Assembly: GCF_012844345.1 (NCBI RefSeq)
Contig: NZ_CP051625.1
Location: 1,364,001 to 1,428,000, forward strand
Direction: 5' to 3'
Length of the DNA stretch: 64,000 nucleotides
Source: Pseudomonas sp. gcc21
Lineage (GTDB): Bacteria; Pseudomonadota; Gammaproteobacteria; Pseudomonadales; Pseudomonadaceae
The translations under genes and the position numbers were made by a program. How positions within the stretch are numbered: the first letter of the stretch is position 1; every line of letters starts with the position of its first letter. The notes under the pieces were generated by a model that was not told where the DNA came from, did no database searches, and saw only the letters and a list, made by a program, of their open reading frames with translations. This document shows positions 9,356-17,781 of this stretch, piece after piece.

Positions 9356-10261
9356 TCAGCGTTTGAGATTGCTGATGCCGTGGGGCACGTGGCCAGTCAG
9401 AACAGAGCTCACCGCCTTGCGGCAATGGCCTTCCTGATCATCAAAGAACAGATCGGCGCCAAAGGCGCGCAGGAAATGTGTTTTATCCAGACCACCGAGG
9501 AATAACGATTCGTCGAGCCGGATATCCCATTCACGCAGCGTACGAATAACCCGCTCATGTGCCGGTGCGCTGCGGGCAGTGAATAGCGCAGTGCGAATCG
9601 GGCACTCGGTAGTGGAAAATTCGGTCTGGATGCGATTCAGCGCCGCCAGAAAAGCCTTGAATGGACCGCCGCCGAGCGGCTGGCGCGCGGCTGCCAGCTC
9701 GCTGGCCTGAAACGCAGCCAGGCCTTCGCGCTGGAAGATCTGTTCGGACTCATCGGAGAACAACACCGCATCGCCGTCAAAGGCGATGCGGAGTTCATTG
9801 CCGGTCTCACGTCGGATGCCTGAGGGCAGGATGGTTGCCGCAGCGAAACCTGCTTCCAGTGTGCTGCGCACGTCCTCGGCATGGGTGGACAGAAACAGGT
9901 GACAGCCAAAGGCCGGGATATAGGTATAGGGGCTGCGGCCGCCGGCGAAGGCGGCCCGGGTGATATCCAACTGGTAATGCTGAATGGAATTGAATATGCG
10001 CAACCCTGTGTCGGCACTGTTACGGGACAGCAACACCACTTCGACCCGGGTGTCGCCCTCCAGCAGAGTGTTGATGCGCAGCAGCTTTTCCACCAACCCG
10101 AAGGCCTCCCCCTGTTCCAGCGGGGTATCTTCCCGGGCAATCTGGTACTGCCGATAGGCTTCCAGACCTTCCTGCTCATAGACCAGATGACTCTCGTCGA
10201 GATCAAACAACGCACGAGAGGAAATCGCTATTACCAATTTGTCGCCGAGCAGGGCCGCCAT
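9356..10261 (-). CDS. 5'-nucleotidase (cytosolic 5'-nucleotidase-like)
   Basis: A 301-residue protein that fits the bacterial 5'-nucleotidase family related to cytosolic 5'-nucleotidase 1, which dephosphorylates nucleoside monophosphates. Seen in the sequence are AISSRALFDLDESH near the N-terminus, the central AFDGDAVLFSDESE with the catalytic-type aspartates, and FGADLFFDDQEGHC near the C-terminus. It lies 18 bp downstream of the ketopantoate reductase-like gene on the same strand, so the two likely share a transcript. The actual substrate is not visible from sequence. Confidence 0.85.
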   Translation of the reverse strand: MAALLGDKLVIAISSRALFDLDESHLVYEQEGLEAYRQYQIAREDTPLEQGEAFGLVEKLLRINTLLEGDTRVEVVLLSRNSADTGLRIFNSIQHYQLDITRAAFAGGRSPYTYIPAFGCHLFLSTHAEDVRSTLEAGFAAATILPSGIRRETGNELRIAFDGDAVLFSDESEQIFQREGLAAFQASELAAARQPLGGGPFKAFLAALNRIQTEFSTTECPIRTALFTARSAPAHERVIRTLREWDIRLDESLFLGGLDKTHFLRAFGADLFFDDQEGHCRKAVSSVLTGHVPHGISNLKR

Positions 10262-10279
10262 CTATTCGTTCCGGTTGTG

Positions 10280-11230
10280 TCAGTCTTTGAGATAACCAGC
10301 CTGGATGAACTCGAGCATGGCCAGCAGTGCTGCGGTTTTCGGCATGCTGACGCCCTGTTTCGCCGCTATGCGCAGGGGCTCACCGTACATGAGATCCAGC
10401 TCCATCGGCCGCTTGTGCAGCCAGTCATGGTACATGCTGGCGTGATAGTCCGGCATCTTGGAAGTGCCATACAGCAGCTTGTCGGGAAAATCTTCAGGGA
10501 TCTCGCATCCGCAGGCCGCAGCCAGCGTGACCACCTCCGCCATCATGTCGCGGATCAATCGGTGGCTGGACGGGTTCCCCAGCAGATCACGAGTTCCGGC
10601 GTTCAGCACAACGTGCATACCATTGAACGGCAGGTTCCACACCAGCTTGTGCCAGCGCGCTGCGTCGACGTTTTCCATCGTCCGGGACTTGATACCGGAG
10701 CTTTTGAACAATTCCGCTGCTTCGCTGATTATCGCGGCTGCGCCAGCCTCATCGGCCGGGCCTGAATGGTAGCCAAGGTCTACCTGACCATTGAACTGAT
10801 GGTTAATGACACCTGGCTCTTCACGGAACAGACAGACGTAACACATGCCTCCGATGAGGTGAACATTATCTGGCAGCAATGGGCGCAGCAGGCTCTCGTT
10901 ATTCAGACCATTCTGCAGCAGAATGACCTTGGCGCCATCGGCGGCGGCCTGGGCAATGACAGGTGCCAGCTCCTCGTTCGCAGTCGCCTTCGCGCCGATC
11001 AACAGCCAGTCGCACGCGGGCATCTCGGCTACATCCCGATATGCCTGGACCTGATCAAGTGCCATATCACCATGCACCATGCTGTTCACAGTGATGCCCT
11101 TGTCGACGACCGCCTGGTACTCACTGCGCAGCAGAAAATGCACATCATGACCGCCCTTGGCGAGCATCAGGCCATAAAAGCCGCCCATTGCTCCGGTGCC
11201 GATGATGCCGATACGCGGTTTGTTCTGCAT
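10280..11230 (-). CDS. Ketopantoate reductase-like protein (2-dehydropantoate 2-reductase family)
   Basis: A 316-residue NADP-dependent oxidoreductase of the ApbA/PanE family. The Rossmann motif is GTGAMGGFYG (11-20), and the C-terminal domain carries KLVWNLPFNGMHVVLN, with the Lys and Asn typical of the catalytic helix. Pseudomonads often have several PanE paralogues and only some serve pantothenate synthesis, so the substrate is uncertain. It is the first gene of a probable two-gene unit with the nucleotidase and is divergent from the DAHP synthase gene. Confidence 0.85.
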   Translation of the reverse strand: MQNKPRIGIIGTGAMGGFYGLMLAKGGHDVHFLLRSEYQAVVDKGITVNSMVHGDMALDQVQAYRDVAEMPACDWLLIGAKATANEELAPVIAQAAADGAKVILLQNGLNNESLLRPLLPDNVHLIGGMCYVCLFREEPGVINHQFNGQVDLGYHSGPADEAGAAAIISEAAELFKSSGIKSRTMENVDAARWHKLVWNLPFNGMHVVLNAGTRDLLGNPSSHRLIRDMMAEVVTLAAACGCEIPEDFPDKLLYGTSKMPDYHASMYHDWLHKRPMELDLMYGEPLRIAAKQGVSMPKTAALLAMLEFIQAGYLKD

Positions 11231-11403
11231 AAGAATCCTCTAAGCTCCACTGTCTGGGGTTGGTAAGCATATCCGAGATGACCATGATAGAGACACCAAC
11301 CCCGGAAAACAGTCATGAGGGCGACAAAGGTCCGGCGGAAAAGGTTTATCATAGGCGTCGGAGCTGATCGACACCCTTTATCGAAGCGATGCAACGACAC
11401 GGG

Positions 11404-11421
11404 GTAGCCGGCAAAGGCTAC
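11404..11421. other. Hairpin in the leader region of the DAHP synthase gene
   Basis: GTAGCC (11404-11409) and GGCTAC (11416-11421) with loop GGCAAA, about 75 bp before the start codon. No leader peptide rich in aromatic residues was found next to it. The 264-bp divergent gap shows no other clear signal. Confidence 0.3.
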
Positions 11422-11494
11422 GTTGATTAAGCTGACGCACATTCTCTGTAAGGCTGTCCGGTTGACAGTCTCTATGACATGTTCAGGAAGGAAG

Positions 11495-12571
11495 ATGGCC
11501 GACTTACCGATTGATGACTTATACGTTGCTTCGAACGAAGTACTGATCACGCCTGCCGACCTCAAGGCCAAGATCCCGTTGACCGAAGCTGCGCAAAAAA
11601 CCGTAGTAGAAAGCCGCCAGGTGATCCGCGACATCCTCGATGGCAAGGACCACCGGCTGTTCATTGTGATCGGCCCTTGCTCGATCCATGATGTCGAAGC
11701 CGCCAAGGATTATGCCCGGCGACTGAAGGAACTGGCAGACGAAGTCGGCGATACCCTTTATCTGGTCATGCGCGTGTACTTCGAGAAGCCACGCACCACT
11801 GTAGGCTGGAAAGGTCTGATCAATGATCCCTACCTCGATGACAGCTTCAAGATTGAGGACGGGCTGCACATCGGCCGTCAGTTGCTGCGCGATCTCACCG
11901 AGATGGGCCTGCCTACCGCTACCGAAGCGCTCGACCCGATCTCTCCCCAGTACCTGCAGGATCTGATTTCCTGGTCAGCTATTGGTGCACGCACGACCGA
12001 GTCCCAGACCCACCGGGAAATGTCCTCAGGCCTGTCCTGCGCGGTCGGCTTCAAGAACGGTACGGACGGCGGTCTGGCTGTGGCCATCAACGCCCTGCAA
12101 TCGGTATCCAGCCCGCACCGTTTTCTGGGCATCAACCAGGCCGGTGAGTGCTCGATTGTTACCACCAAGGGCAATCAGTACGGCCACGTGGTACTGCGCG
12201 GCGGCAATGGCAAACCCAACTACGATTCTGTCAGCGTGGCGCTATGCGAGCAGGAACTGGAGAAAGCCGGCGTCCCGACCAATATCATGATCGATTGCAG
12301 CCATGCCAACTCGAACAAGGACCCCGGTCTGCAGCCGCTGGTAATGGATAACGTTGCGAACCAGATCCTTGAAGGCAATAACTCGATCATCGGCCTGATG
12401 GTGGAGAGCCACATCAACTGGGGTAACCAGTCGATCCCGGCCGACCTGGCGGACCTGAAGTACGGCGTATCGATCACCGATGCCTGTATCGACTGGGATA
12501 CAACGGTCAAAAGCATTCGCAGCATGCACGACAAGCTGAAGAATGTTCTACCTGAACGTCAGCGCGACTAG
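11495..12571 (+). CDS. aroF: 3-deoxy-7-phosphoheptulonate (DAHP) synthase, class I
   Basis: First committed enzyme of aromatic amino acid synthesis, condensing PEP with erythrose 4-phosphate. The 358 residues match the AroF/AroG/AroH type: GPCSIHD (60-66, metal ligand Cys62), the active-site region RVYFEKPRTTVGWKGLINDP, and IMIDCSHANSNKDP. AGGAAGGAAG just before the ATG at 11495 fixes the start; the open frame upstream to 11423 is not family-like. Which amino acid inhibits it cannot be read with confidence, so the symbol is tentative. A strong terminator follows 29 bp after the stop. Confidence 0.94.
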   Translation: MADLPIDDLYVASNEVLITPADLKAKIPLTEAAQKTVVESRQVIRDILDGKDHRLFIVIGPCSIHDVEAAKDYARRLKELADEVGDTLYLVMRVYFEKPRTTVGWKGLINDPYLDDSFKIEDGLHIGRQLLRDLTEMGLPTATEALDPISPQYLQDLISWSAIGARTTESQTHREMSSGLSCAVGFKNGTDGGLAVAINALQSVSSPHRFLGINQAGECSIVTTKGNQYGHVVLRGGNGKPNYDSVSVALCEQELEKAGVPTNIMIDCSHANSNKDPGLQPLVMDNVANQILEGNNSIIGLMVESHINWGNQSIPADLADLKYGVSITDACIDWDTTVKSIRSMHDKLKNVLPERQRD

Positions 12572-12600
12572 GCCCTGACAGGCCAGCGCGCCGAAGAAAC

Positions 12601-12629
12601 AAAAAACCCGCCGGTAAGGCGGGTTTTTT
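12601..12629. terminator. Bidirectional rho-independent terminator
   Basis: A12-type stem AAAAAACCCGCC / GGCGGGTTTTTT with loop GGTAA. T runs on both strands let it end both the DAHP synthase transcript and the convergent GNAT gene. Confidence 0.92.
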
Positions 12630-12644
12630 ATGGCCGAGGAATCA

Positions 12645-12929
12645 TCAGCCCGTATCGGACTTTCCGACAGCCTGGCGCTCCATATAGCTTTCGACGTATG
12701 AGCACGAGGGAATCACCTCGTAACCGCGTATGCGTGCGTACTGTAGAGCATGCTCGGTCAATTGCGCGGCGACGCCCTGTCCACGCAGGGAATCCGGCAC
12801 GAACGTACGATAGATATCCAGAGTCTGCTTGCCCAGATCCATATACGCCAGATAGGCACGAGCGCCGTTGACGATGGTGTAGAACTGTTGACGCTCCGGG
12901 TCGTGCACGATGCGGTTGTCAGTGCTCAT
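12645..12929 (-). CDS. Small GNAT-family N-acetyltransferase (YjdJ type)
   Basis: A 94-residue protein of the short acetyltransferase family that contains only the acetyl-CoA-binding core. The pyrophosphate loop reads RGQGVAAQL (49-57), and the conserved PSCSYV Cys (about residue 80), which marks this subfamily, is present. Substrates are unknown for the family. It is monocistronic, with a terminator downstream and a 14-bp palindrome about 85 bp upstream. Confidence 0.85.
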   Translation of the reverse strand: MSTDNRIVHDPERQQFYTIVNGARAYLAYMDLGKQTLDIYRTFVPDSLRGQGVAAQLTEHALQYARIRGYEVIPSCSYVESYMERQAVGKSDTG

Positions 12930-13013
12930 TATTATTGGTCTCCTGGCGGGTTGACGTACAGCCGCGAATAATTAATGACATTTTACTGACGGAAAAATTC
13001 ACCCGAAACGCCA

Positions 13014-13027
13014 TTTTGACGTCAAAA
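13014..13027. promoter_or_regulatory. Perfect palindrome TTTTGACGTCAAAA
   Basis: A 14-bp perfect palindrome in the 143-bp gap upstream of the GNAT gene and after the GntP-family permease gene; a second GACGTC lies about 20 bp further on. It looks like an operator for a dimeric repressor or activator, unidentified. Confidence 0.4.
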
Positions 13028-13072
13028 GTACCGGTTTAGACGTCTCGGAGCAACTCCGCTTTTCAGCATGCC

Positions 13073-14458
13073 CTAACCCATTCCAAGCAGCATCAGCAAT
13101 CCGATCGACGAGAGGCAGGCAATCACCGGAATCGCTACGGTCACGGCAAACATATCCTTATAGGCTTCCTTATGTGACAACCCCATGATCACGAAAGTCG
13201 CGATTACCGCCCCACAATGCGGCAGCGAGTCGAAGCCACCCGATGCAATCGCAGCGATCCGATGCAGGATCTCCGGTTGGATGCCCATTTCAAGGTAATG
13301 CGGCGCCAATGTTTGCATGAAGATCTGCAACCCGCCAGTGGATGAGCCGACGATGCCGGAAACCACGCTGGCCGAGGCAAACACCGAGAGCAAAGGCGGA
13401 AGGTCCGCGCCGAGTATCCACTGGGCAAACTCGCCGAACCCTGCAGTCTGGGTCACCACTCCGCCGAAACCAATCACCGCAGCGGTGTTGAACAACGGCA
13501 TGATCGAGTCCTCAGCGCCCTGGCCGAAGACCTGCGCGATCTTGCGACGCATGCTCGGGAACAGCACGATGCATACCAGCGAACCTATGATCAGCGCCAT
13601 GCTTGGCCAGATAATCGGCTGGGCCTGGCTGAAGCGCAGTGCCTGAGCCATCAAGCTGTCGCTCTCCGACCAGTCGGCCATGCCTATTAACAGGCGCGGC
13701 AGCATGATCACACCCAGTACGACAATCATCGGTATGATCGCCAGCTGCCACGGCGGCGCATCATCCGGATCGCCAACCAGCTGCTCCATACGGCGATCCT
13801 GAGCGTTCTCCTCAAAGCCTTCGCCATTGGCGCGCGCCACTTTCCAGCCGCGCTCGACATACCACATACCCAGGCCACCCATGATCAGCGCGGCAAAAAT
13901 ACCAATCCAGCCGCCAGCAAACAGATCCGTACCCAGCGAGCTGGCGGAAATGACGTTGTGGATCGACGGCGTTCCGGGCAGCGCCGTCATGGTGAAGGTT
14001 CCGGCGCCGACAGAGGTCGCCGCAGCCCAAAGGCGTTTTGGCAGATTGGCTTCACGCATCAGCGTGATACCCAGCGGATACATGGTGAACACCACGACGA
14101 ATACCACTACGCCGCCGTAGGTCAGCAACGCACAGACGATCATCCCTACCAACAAGGTGTGTTTGGTGCCCAAACTGCGGGTGATGGCCAGCGCAATGCT
14201 TTTGGCCGCCTGACTGGTCGCCATCGCCTTACCGAAGATCGCCCCGCAGAGGAACAACAGAAAGAACCGTCCGGCAAAGGTGAAGGCGCCGAGTTGTCCG
14301 GCGGGATAATGCTCGAGGAGGGTTCTGGGGATCAGCATGCCATTGGTCACCGCAACAACCAGCGAACAGACAATCGATGCGATGAAGATATTGACGCCTC
14401 GCAGCGCCATGAAAATCAACAGCCCCAGGCCGAAGAGAAGACCAAAATTACCCAGCAT
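13073..14458 (-). CDS. GntP-family permease
   Basis: A 461-residue inner-membrane carrier with about 12 hydrophobic segments, for example IFIASIVCSLVVAV and LLVGMIVCALLTYGGVVVFVVV. It resembles the gluconate:H+ symporter (GntP) family, whose members also carry hydroxybutyrate and other organic acids. Neighbours do not reveal the substrate: no sugar-acid kinase or hydroxybutyrate dehydrogenase is beside it. AAGGAACG precedes the ATG. It is divergent from oprI. Confidence 0.88.
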   Translation of the reverse strand: MLGNFGLLFGLGLLIFMALRGVNIFIASIVCSLVVAVTNGMLIPRTLLEHYPAGQLGAFTFAGRFFLLFLCGAIFGKAMATSQAAKSIALAITRSLGTKHTLLVGMIVCALLTYGGVVVFVVVFTMYPLGITLMREANLPKRLWAAATSVGAGTFTMTALPGTPSIHNVISASSLGTDLFAGGWIGIFAALIMGGLGMWYVERGWKVARANGEGFEENAQDRRMEQLVGDPDDAPPWQLAIIPMIVVLGVIMLPRLLIGMADWSESDSLMAQALRFSQAQPIIWPSMALIIGSLVCIVLFPSMRRKIAQVFGQGAEDSIMPLFNTAAVIGFGGVVTQTAGFGEFAQWILGADLPPLLSVFASASVVSGIVGSSTGGLQIFMQTLAPHYLEMGIQPEILHRIAAIASGGFDSLPHCGAVIATFVIMGLSHKEAYKDMFAVTVAIPVIACLSSIGLLMLLGMG

Positions 14459-14568
14459 GAACGTTCCTTGGTTGTATTATTCTTGTCGCCAAGATACTCG
14501 GCATCCCGATACGGAACACTGATTATTCACGCGGCTGAACTGCGGTTATAAGTGCCTGGGGTCTGCCC

Positions 14569-14595
14569 CTGCTTCATCGCGGCCGCGATAAGCAG
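14569..14595. other. 27-base near-perfect inverted repeat between the permease and oprI
   Basis: CTGCTT-C-ATCGCGG pairs with CCGCGAT-AAGCAG: 13 bp with one bulged C and no natural loop beyond the centre. It lies about 95 bp before oprI. It could be an operator, or a hairpin insulating two divergent genes. Confidence 0.4.
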
Positions 14596-14689
14596 GAACA
14601 GGCTCTAATGCTCTGGATCAATGGAACTGTGTCGCGATCTGCTAGAATCAGTGGCGAAGTAAGGAACCAACTCAAACGAGGGTAAAAAT

Positions 14690-14950
14690 ATGAAATCAGT
14701 ACTCACGATCTCCGCCGTAGCATTGTCCGCCCTGCTGGCAACCGGGTGCGCCAGCAACAACAAACAATACGAAGAAACCTCTTCGCGCCTGTCCCAGAAT
14801 GAAAGCTCGGTGAACCGTGCCCAGGCACGCGCCGACGAAGCCTATGCCAAGGCCGAAGAAGCTCTGGCCGCTGCCCAGCGTGCTCAACAGACAGCAGACG
14901 AAGCGAACGAACGCGCGCTGCGGATGCTTGATCGCACCAGCCGCAAGTAA
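14690..14950 (+). CDS. oprI: Major outer-membrane murein lipoprotein OprI
   Basis: An 86-residue lipoprotein equivalent to E. coli Lpp. The signal peptide ends in the lipobox LLATGC, so Cys20 is lipidated and the mature chain has 67 residues. It is a heptad-repeat alpha-helix ending in the conserved [18 protein letters not shown], whose terminal Lys can be joined to peptidoglycan. GAGGGT precedes the ATG. A TAGAAT -10-like box at 14643-14648 gives a short leader, fitting a highly expressed gene. A peptidoglycan L,D-transpeptidase is encoded convergently 48 bp away and may attach this protein. Confidence 0.97.
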   Translation: MKSVLTISAVALSALLATGCASNNKQYEETSSRLSQNESSVNRAQARADEAYAKAEEALAAAQRAQQTADEANERALRMLDRTSRK

Positions 14951-14998
14951 GCATCAGCGCTTCGCTGGCAGGTCCACTCCGGATCTGCCAGCGCCTGA

Positions 14999-15931
14999 TC
15001 AATTCAGCGCAGTACCGATCACCCTCGGAATGCCTTCCTCTGCGTACACGGTATCCCTGATAGCAGTCCAGTCCAGCCGATAGTTCCGCACCCATTCAGC
15101 ACGTTCATCCAGCAGCGCCTGAATCGCACCCTGACGATCCAGCGTGGACGGCAGGCCATGCTCGTCGAGCGGCGTATGGACTTCAAGCAATAACTCGCCG
15201 TCTCGTTCACCCAGCTTGTAGGGCTGATTGACTATGCGGACTTCGGTATTCACCGGGACCTGCGGAAACAGCTGAGTGATATCTTCATTGCGCATCCGGA
15301 AGCAACCATGGCTGACGCGCATGCCGATGCCGAAATGCTTGTTGGTGCCATGGATAACGTAGCCACTCATTGCCAGGTTCATCTTGAACGGTCCCATCGG
15401 GTTGTCGGGCCCGGGCGGCACGACTTCGGGCAGGAAGTCACCTTCGGCGGCGTGTTCCTCCCGGATCGACTTGGGCGGATACCATGACGGATTGGCCTGC
15501 TTGCGCGCGACACGGGTTTCGCCTATCGGCGACGACCAGCCCTCGCGACCGATACCCACCGGATAAGTCACGACCTTTCCGCCATCGGGAGGATAGAAAT
15601 ACAACCGGTACTCAGGCAGGTTGATGACGATGCCTTCCCGGGGAGCAGCGGGCAGTACGTGCAGCCCAGGCATGACTACGTCCTGGCCCTCGCCGGGCAG
15701 CCAGGGATCGACACCCGGATTAGCCGCTATCAGTTCGAGTTGACCAAATCCATGCTCATCGCCCAGCGCAGCGAAGGTATCTTCGTAGCGGGTATTCACC
15801 TGATAAACCGAACCGATCAACGTCTGCTCAGGTGCCGTAAGCGGATATTCAGCTGCATAGGCGCCGCTCTGGGCCAGGCAGGCGAGCAGCGTGGCGCAGG
15901 CTAGTGGTCGAGAGCGAGACGACGCTGCCAT
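14999..15931 (-). CDS. Periplasmic L,D-transpeptidase (YkuD domain)
   Basis: A 310-residue exported enzyme of the ErfK/YbiS/YcfS type, which either cross-link peptidoglycan or attach the murein lipoprotein to it. There is a signal peptide (about 1-27, ending SGAYAA), a LysM-like segment (about 40-93) and the YkuD catalytic domain, with HGTNK (194-198) and SHGCFRMRN (207-215, nucleophile Cys210). The ATG at 15931 is preceded by GGAG at 9 bases; the longer frame to 16024 overlaps the upstream gene. Being convergent with oprI, a pairing I recall from P. aeruginosa, makes OprI-peptidoglycan linkage a plausible role. Confidence 0.93.
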   Translation of the reverse strand: MAASSRSRPLACATLLACLAQSGAYAAEYPLTAPEQTLIGSVYQVNTRYEDTFAALGDEHGFGQLELIAANPGVDPWLPGEGQDVVMPGLHVLPAAPREGIVINLPEYRLYFYPPDGGKVVTYPVGIGREGWSSPIGETRVARKQANPSWYPPKSIREEHAAEGDFLPEVVPPGPDNPMGPFKMNLAMSGYVIHGTNKHFGIGMRVSHGCFRMRNEDITQLFPQVPVNTEVRIVNQPYKLGERDGELLLEVHTPLDEHGLPSTLDRQGAIQALLDERAEWVRNYRLDWTAIRDTVYAEEGIPRVIGTALN

Positions 15932-15935
15932 AGGC

Positions 15936-16280
15936 TCAGGCTCCGGAGGCTGCGTAGAGTTCGAACTGGCCGGTCTCGACCGGGCCGGTGGCCTTGCGCA
16001 CCGCTGCGACGCGTTTACCGCCACGCATACTGTGCGCCAGCGTCACGCAATCAGGGCACAGACCTTTCAGCAGCGCCCTGCTCAGCTCACGGTAGGCAGG
16101 ACGCGACGGTAGCAGGTCACCGCACAAGGTTCGCTCACGCGGCACATCCAGGCGCATATTGATATCCACCAGGTGTTGATGCCAGGGATCACTCACAAAG
16201 AGGTCACGCTGCTCGTCCTGCTCAACCACGCACCAGCGTCTGGCCATCCACGACAGCGATACCCCGCCCCGCGCAATCAT
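15936..16280 (-). CDS. Conserved hypothetical protein upstream of the L,D-transpeptidase
   Basis: About 114 residues with no domain I recognise. Seen are a central acidic stretch (DLFVSDPWHQHLVDINMRLDVP), LCGDLLPSRPAY, and CPDC in LLKGLCPDCVTLAH, so a bound metal or redox Cys pair is possible. It has no signal peptide or TM helix. It ends 4 bp before the transpeptidase start, so the two share an operon. The start is uncertain: ATG 16280 follows GGCGGG, ATG 16247 is also possible, and a GTG at 16295 exists. I recall a small hypothetical gene at this place in P. aeruginosa. Confidence 0.65.
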   Translation of the reverse strand: MIARGGVSLSWMARRWCVVEQDEQRDLFVSDPWHQHLVDINMRLDVPRERTLCGDLLPSRPAYRELSRALLKGLCPDCVTLAHSMRGGKRVAAVRKATGPVETGQFELYAASGA

Positions 16281-16467
16281 TGGCAAACCCGCCACACTGG
16301 CAGCACAGAGCGCAGGTCAAAGGACCGTTCCGGCGATACACCATACTGCCTTGCCTGCTGTCCATTCCACATCACCAAACTGCTCTCCTCGTGCCGTGCG
16401 CCATACTGAATAGGGGATCCGATCTCGACAGGACACGACCGACGGCGTCCCCATCTGCCGTTCCATG

Positions 16468-17088
16468 CTACTGCTGATCGAGCCAGTCCTTGATCAGCGG
16501 CCAGGCATTTTCCAGCAATATCGGTTGCGCCCTGGCAGTCGGGTGAATTCTATCCGATTGCATCAAATCCGCTACCTCCGCAACGTCAGCCAGGAAAAAA
16601 GGCATCAACGGGACATCCTGTTCATCCTGGATGTCAGCAAAAACCTGCTCGAAGGCGCGGGTGTAGCGTATGCCGTAATTAGGCGGGATCCGCATGCCGA
16701 GCAGAACAACGTCCGCGCCGGCATCACGCGCCTTGCGCACCATCGCTGAAAGATTCTGTTTCATTTCGGTGGGCGGTAACCCGCGCAGGCCGTCATTCCC
16801 GCCCAGCTCGATCACCACCAGCTCCGGCTCATGCTTATCAAGCAGCGCCGGCAAGCGGGCGTGGCCGCCGGCTGTGGTGTCGCCACTGACCGAGGCATTC
16901 ACCACCTCATGGGGATAGCCTTGCTCTCGAAGCCGCTCCTGCAGGAGCGCAACCCAGCCTTGTTCAATTTCCAGACCGAAAGCGGCACTGATACTATCGC
17001 CGACAATCAGTATGTTCTGGACCGCCGCTGCAGGGAAAGCAAGCAGACAAAACAGGCAGGTAGCCAGGCATTTCTTCAGAAACTTCAT
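16468..17088 (-). CDS. tesA: Periplasmic SGNH esterase / lysophospholipase TesA
   Basis: A 206-residue arylesterase/thioesterase I family hydrolase acting in the periplasm on thioesters, esters and lysophospholipids. A signal peptide (about 1-22, ending FPAAA) precedes GDSIS (nucleophile Ser32), the oxyanion GGND (96-99) and DRIHP (179-183) with the catalytic Asp and His. The ATG at 17088 gives the signal peptide directly; the frame open to 17364 overlaps the divergent ABC gene. Only 12 bp separate it from ybbA. The 187-bp gap downstream to the next gene shows nothing clear. Confidence 0.96.
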   Translation of the reverse strand: MKFLKKCLATCLFCLLAFPAAAVQNILIVGDSISAAFGLEIEQGWVALLQERLREQGYPHEVVNASVSGDTTAGGHARLPALLDKHEPELVVIELGGNDGLRGLPPTEMKQNLSAMVRKARDAGADVVLLGMRIPPNYGIRYTRAFEQVFADIQDEQDVPLMPFFLADVAEVADLMQSDRIHPTARAQPILLENAWPLIKDWLDQQ

Positions 17089-17100
17089 AAGGCATCCACC

Positions 17101-17781
17101 ATGTCCGAAAGCGTGATAATCGCCCGCCACCTTAGCAAAGTCGTTCGTAGCTCGGAAGCAGAGCTGACCATTCTCGATGACCTCAGTCTGAGCATTGAAC
17201 GCGGCAGCAGCGTGGCGATTGTCGGTGCCTCCGGCTCGGGTAAATCCACCCTCCTCAGTGTTCTCGCCGGGCTGGATCTGCCAACGACCGGTGAAGTAAC
17301 CCTGGCGGGGCAACCGCTCGGCTCCCTCGATGAAGACCAGCGGGCTGCGCTGCGCGCGCAGCATGTCGGTTTTGTATTTCAGTCCTTTCAGCTGCTCGCC
17401 AGCCTGACAGCGCTGGAGAATGTCATGCTGCCGCTGGAACTACACGGCCGCACTGACGCGCGCGAGCGCGCGGCTCAACTGCTTGACCGGGTAGGTCTGG
17501 GTCAGCGGACCACGCATTATCCCAACCAACTGTCCGGCGGCGAACAGCAACGGGTGGCGATAGCCCGGGCATTCGCCAGCGAACCCGACATCCTGTTTGC
17601 GGACGAGCCGACCGGCAATCTTGATGCCGGTACCGGCCAGCGCATCACCGATCTGCTGTTTCAGCTGAACCGCGAACAGGGCGCGACACTGGTGATGGTT
17701 ACCCACGACCAGCGCCTGGCCGAACGCTGCGAATCAGCGCTGCAACTGGAGGCCGGCCGACTGCTGGAGCCGGCGGCATGA
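17101..17781 (+). CDS. ybbA: ABC transporter ATP-binding protein YbbA (LolD-like)
   Basis: A 226-residue ATPase of the LolD/MacB group. Visible are Walker [10 protein letters not shown] (42-50), the Q-loop in FQSFQLL, the signature LSGGEQQR, Walker B ILFADEPT and the switch His in VMVTHDQR. It overlaps the permease gene by 4 bp (ATGA) and so forms one transporter with it. Divergent from tesA as in E. coli, where the set is tesA-ybbA-ybbP. The substrate is not established; handling of lipid, or of products released by TesA, is a guess based on neighbourhood. Confidence 0.93.
   Translation: MSESVIIARHLSKVVRSSEAELTILDDLSLSIERGSSVAIVGASGSGKSTLLSVLAGLDLPTTGEVTLAGQPLGSLDEDQRAALRAQHVGFVFQSFQLLASLTALENVMLPLELHGRTDARERAAQLLDRVGLGQRTTHYPNQLSGGEQQRVAIARAFASEPDILFADEPTGNLDAGTGQRITDLLFQLNREQGATLVMVTHDQRLAERCESALQLEAGRLLEPAA

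Noticed and set aside
11462..11490. TTGACA at 11462-11467 as the DAHP synthase promoter
   Set aside because: A matching -10 would fall at the ribosome site, leaving no leader; coincidence is more likely.
16222..16344. 40-codon Cys-rich frame (CALCCQC) overlapping the small gene before the L,D-transpeptidase
   Set aside because: No ribosome site, ends inside the better-supported frame, and no family recognised; mentioned in the findings only as a competing reading.
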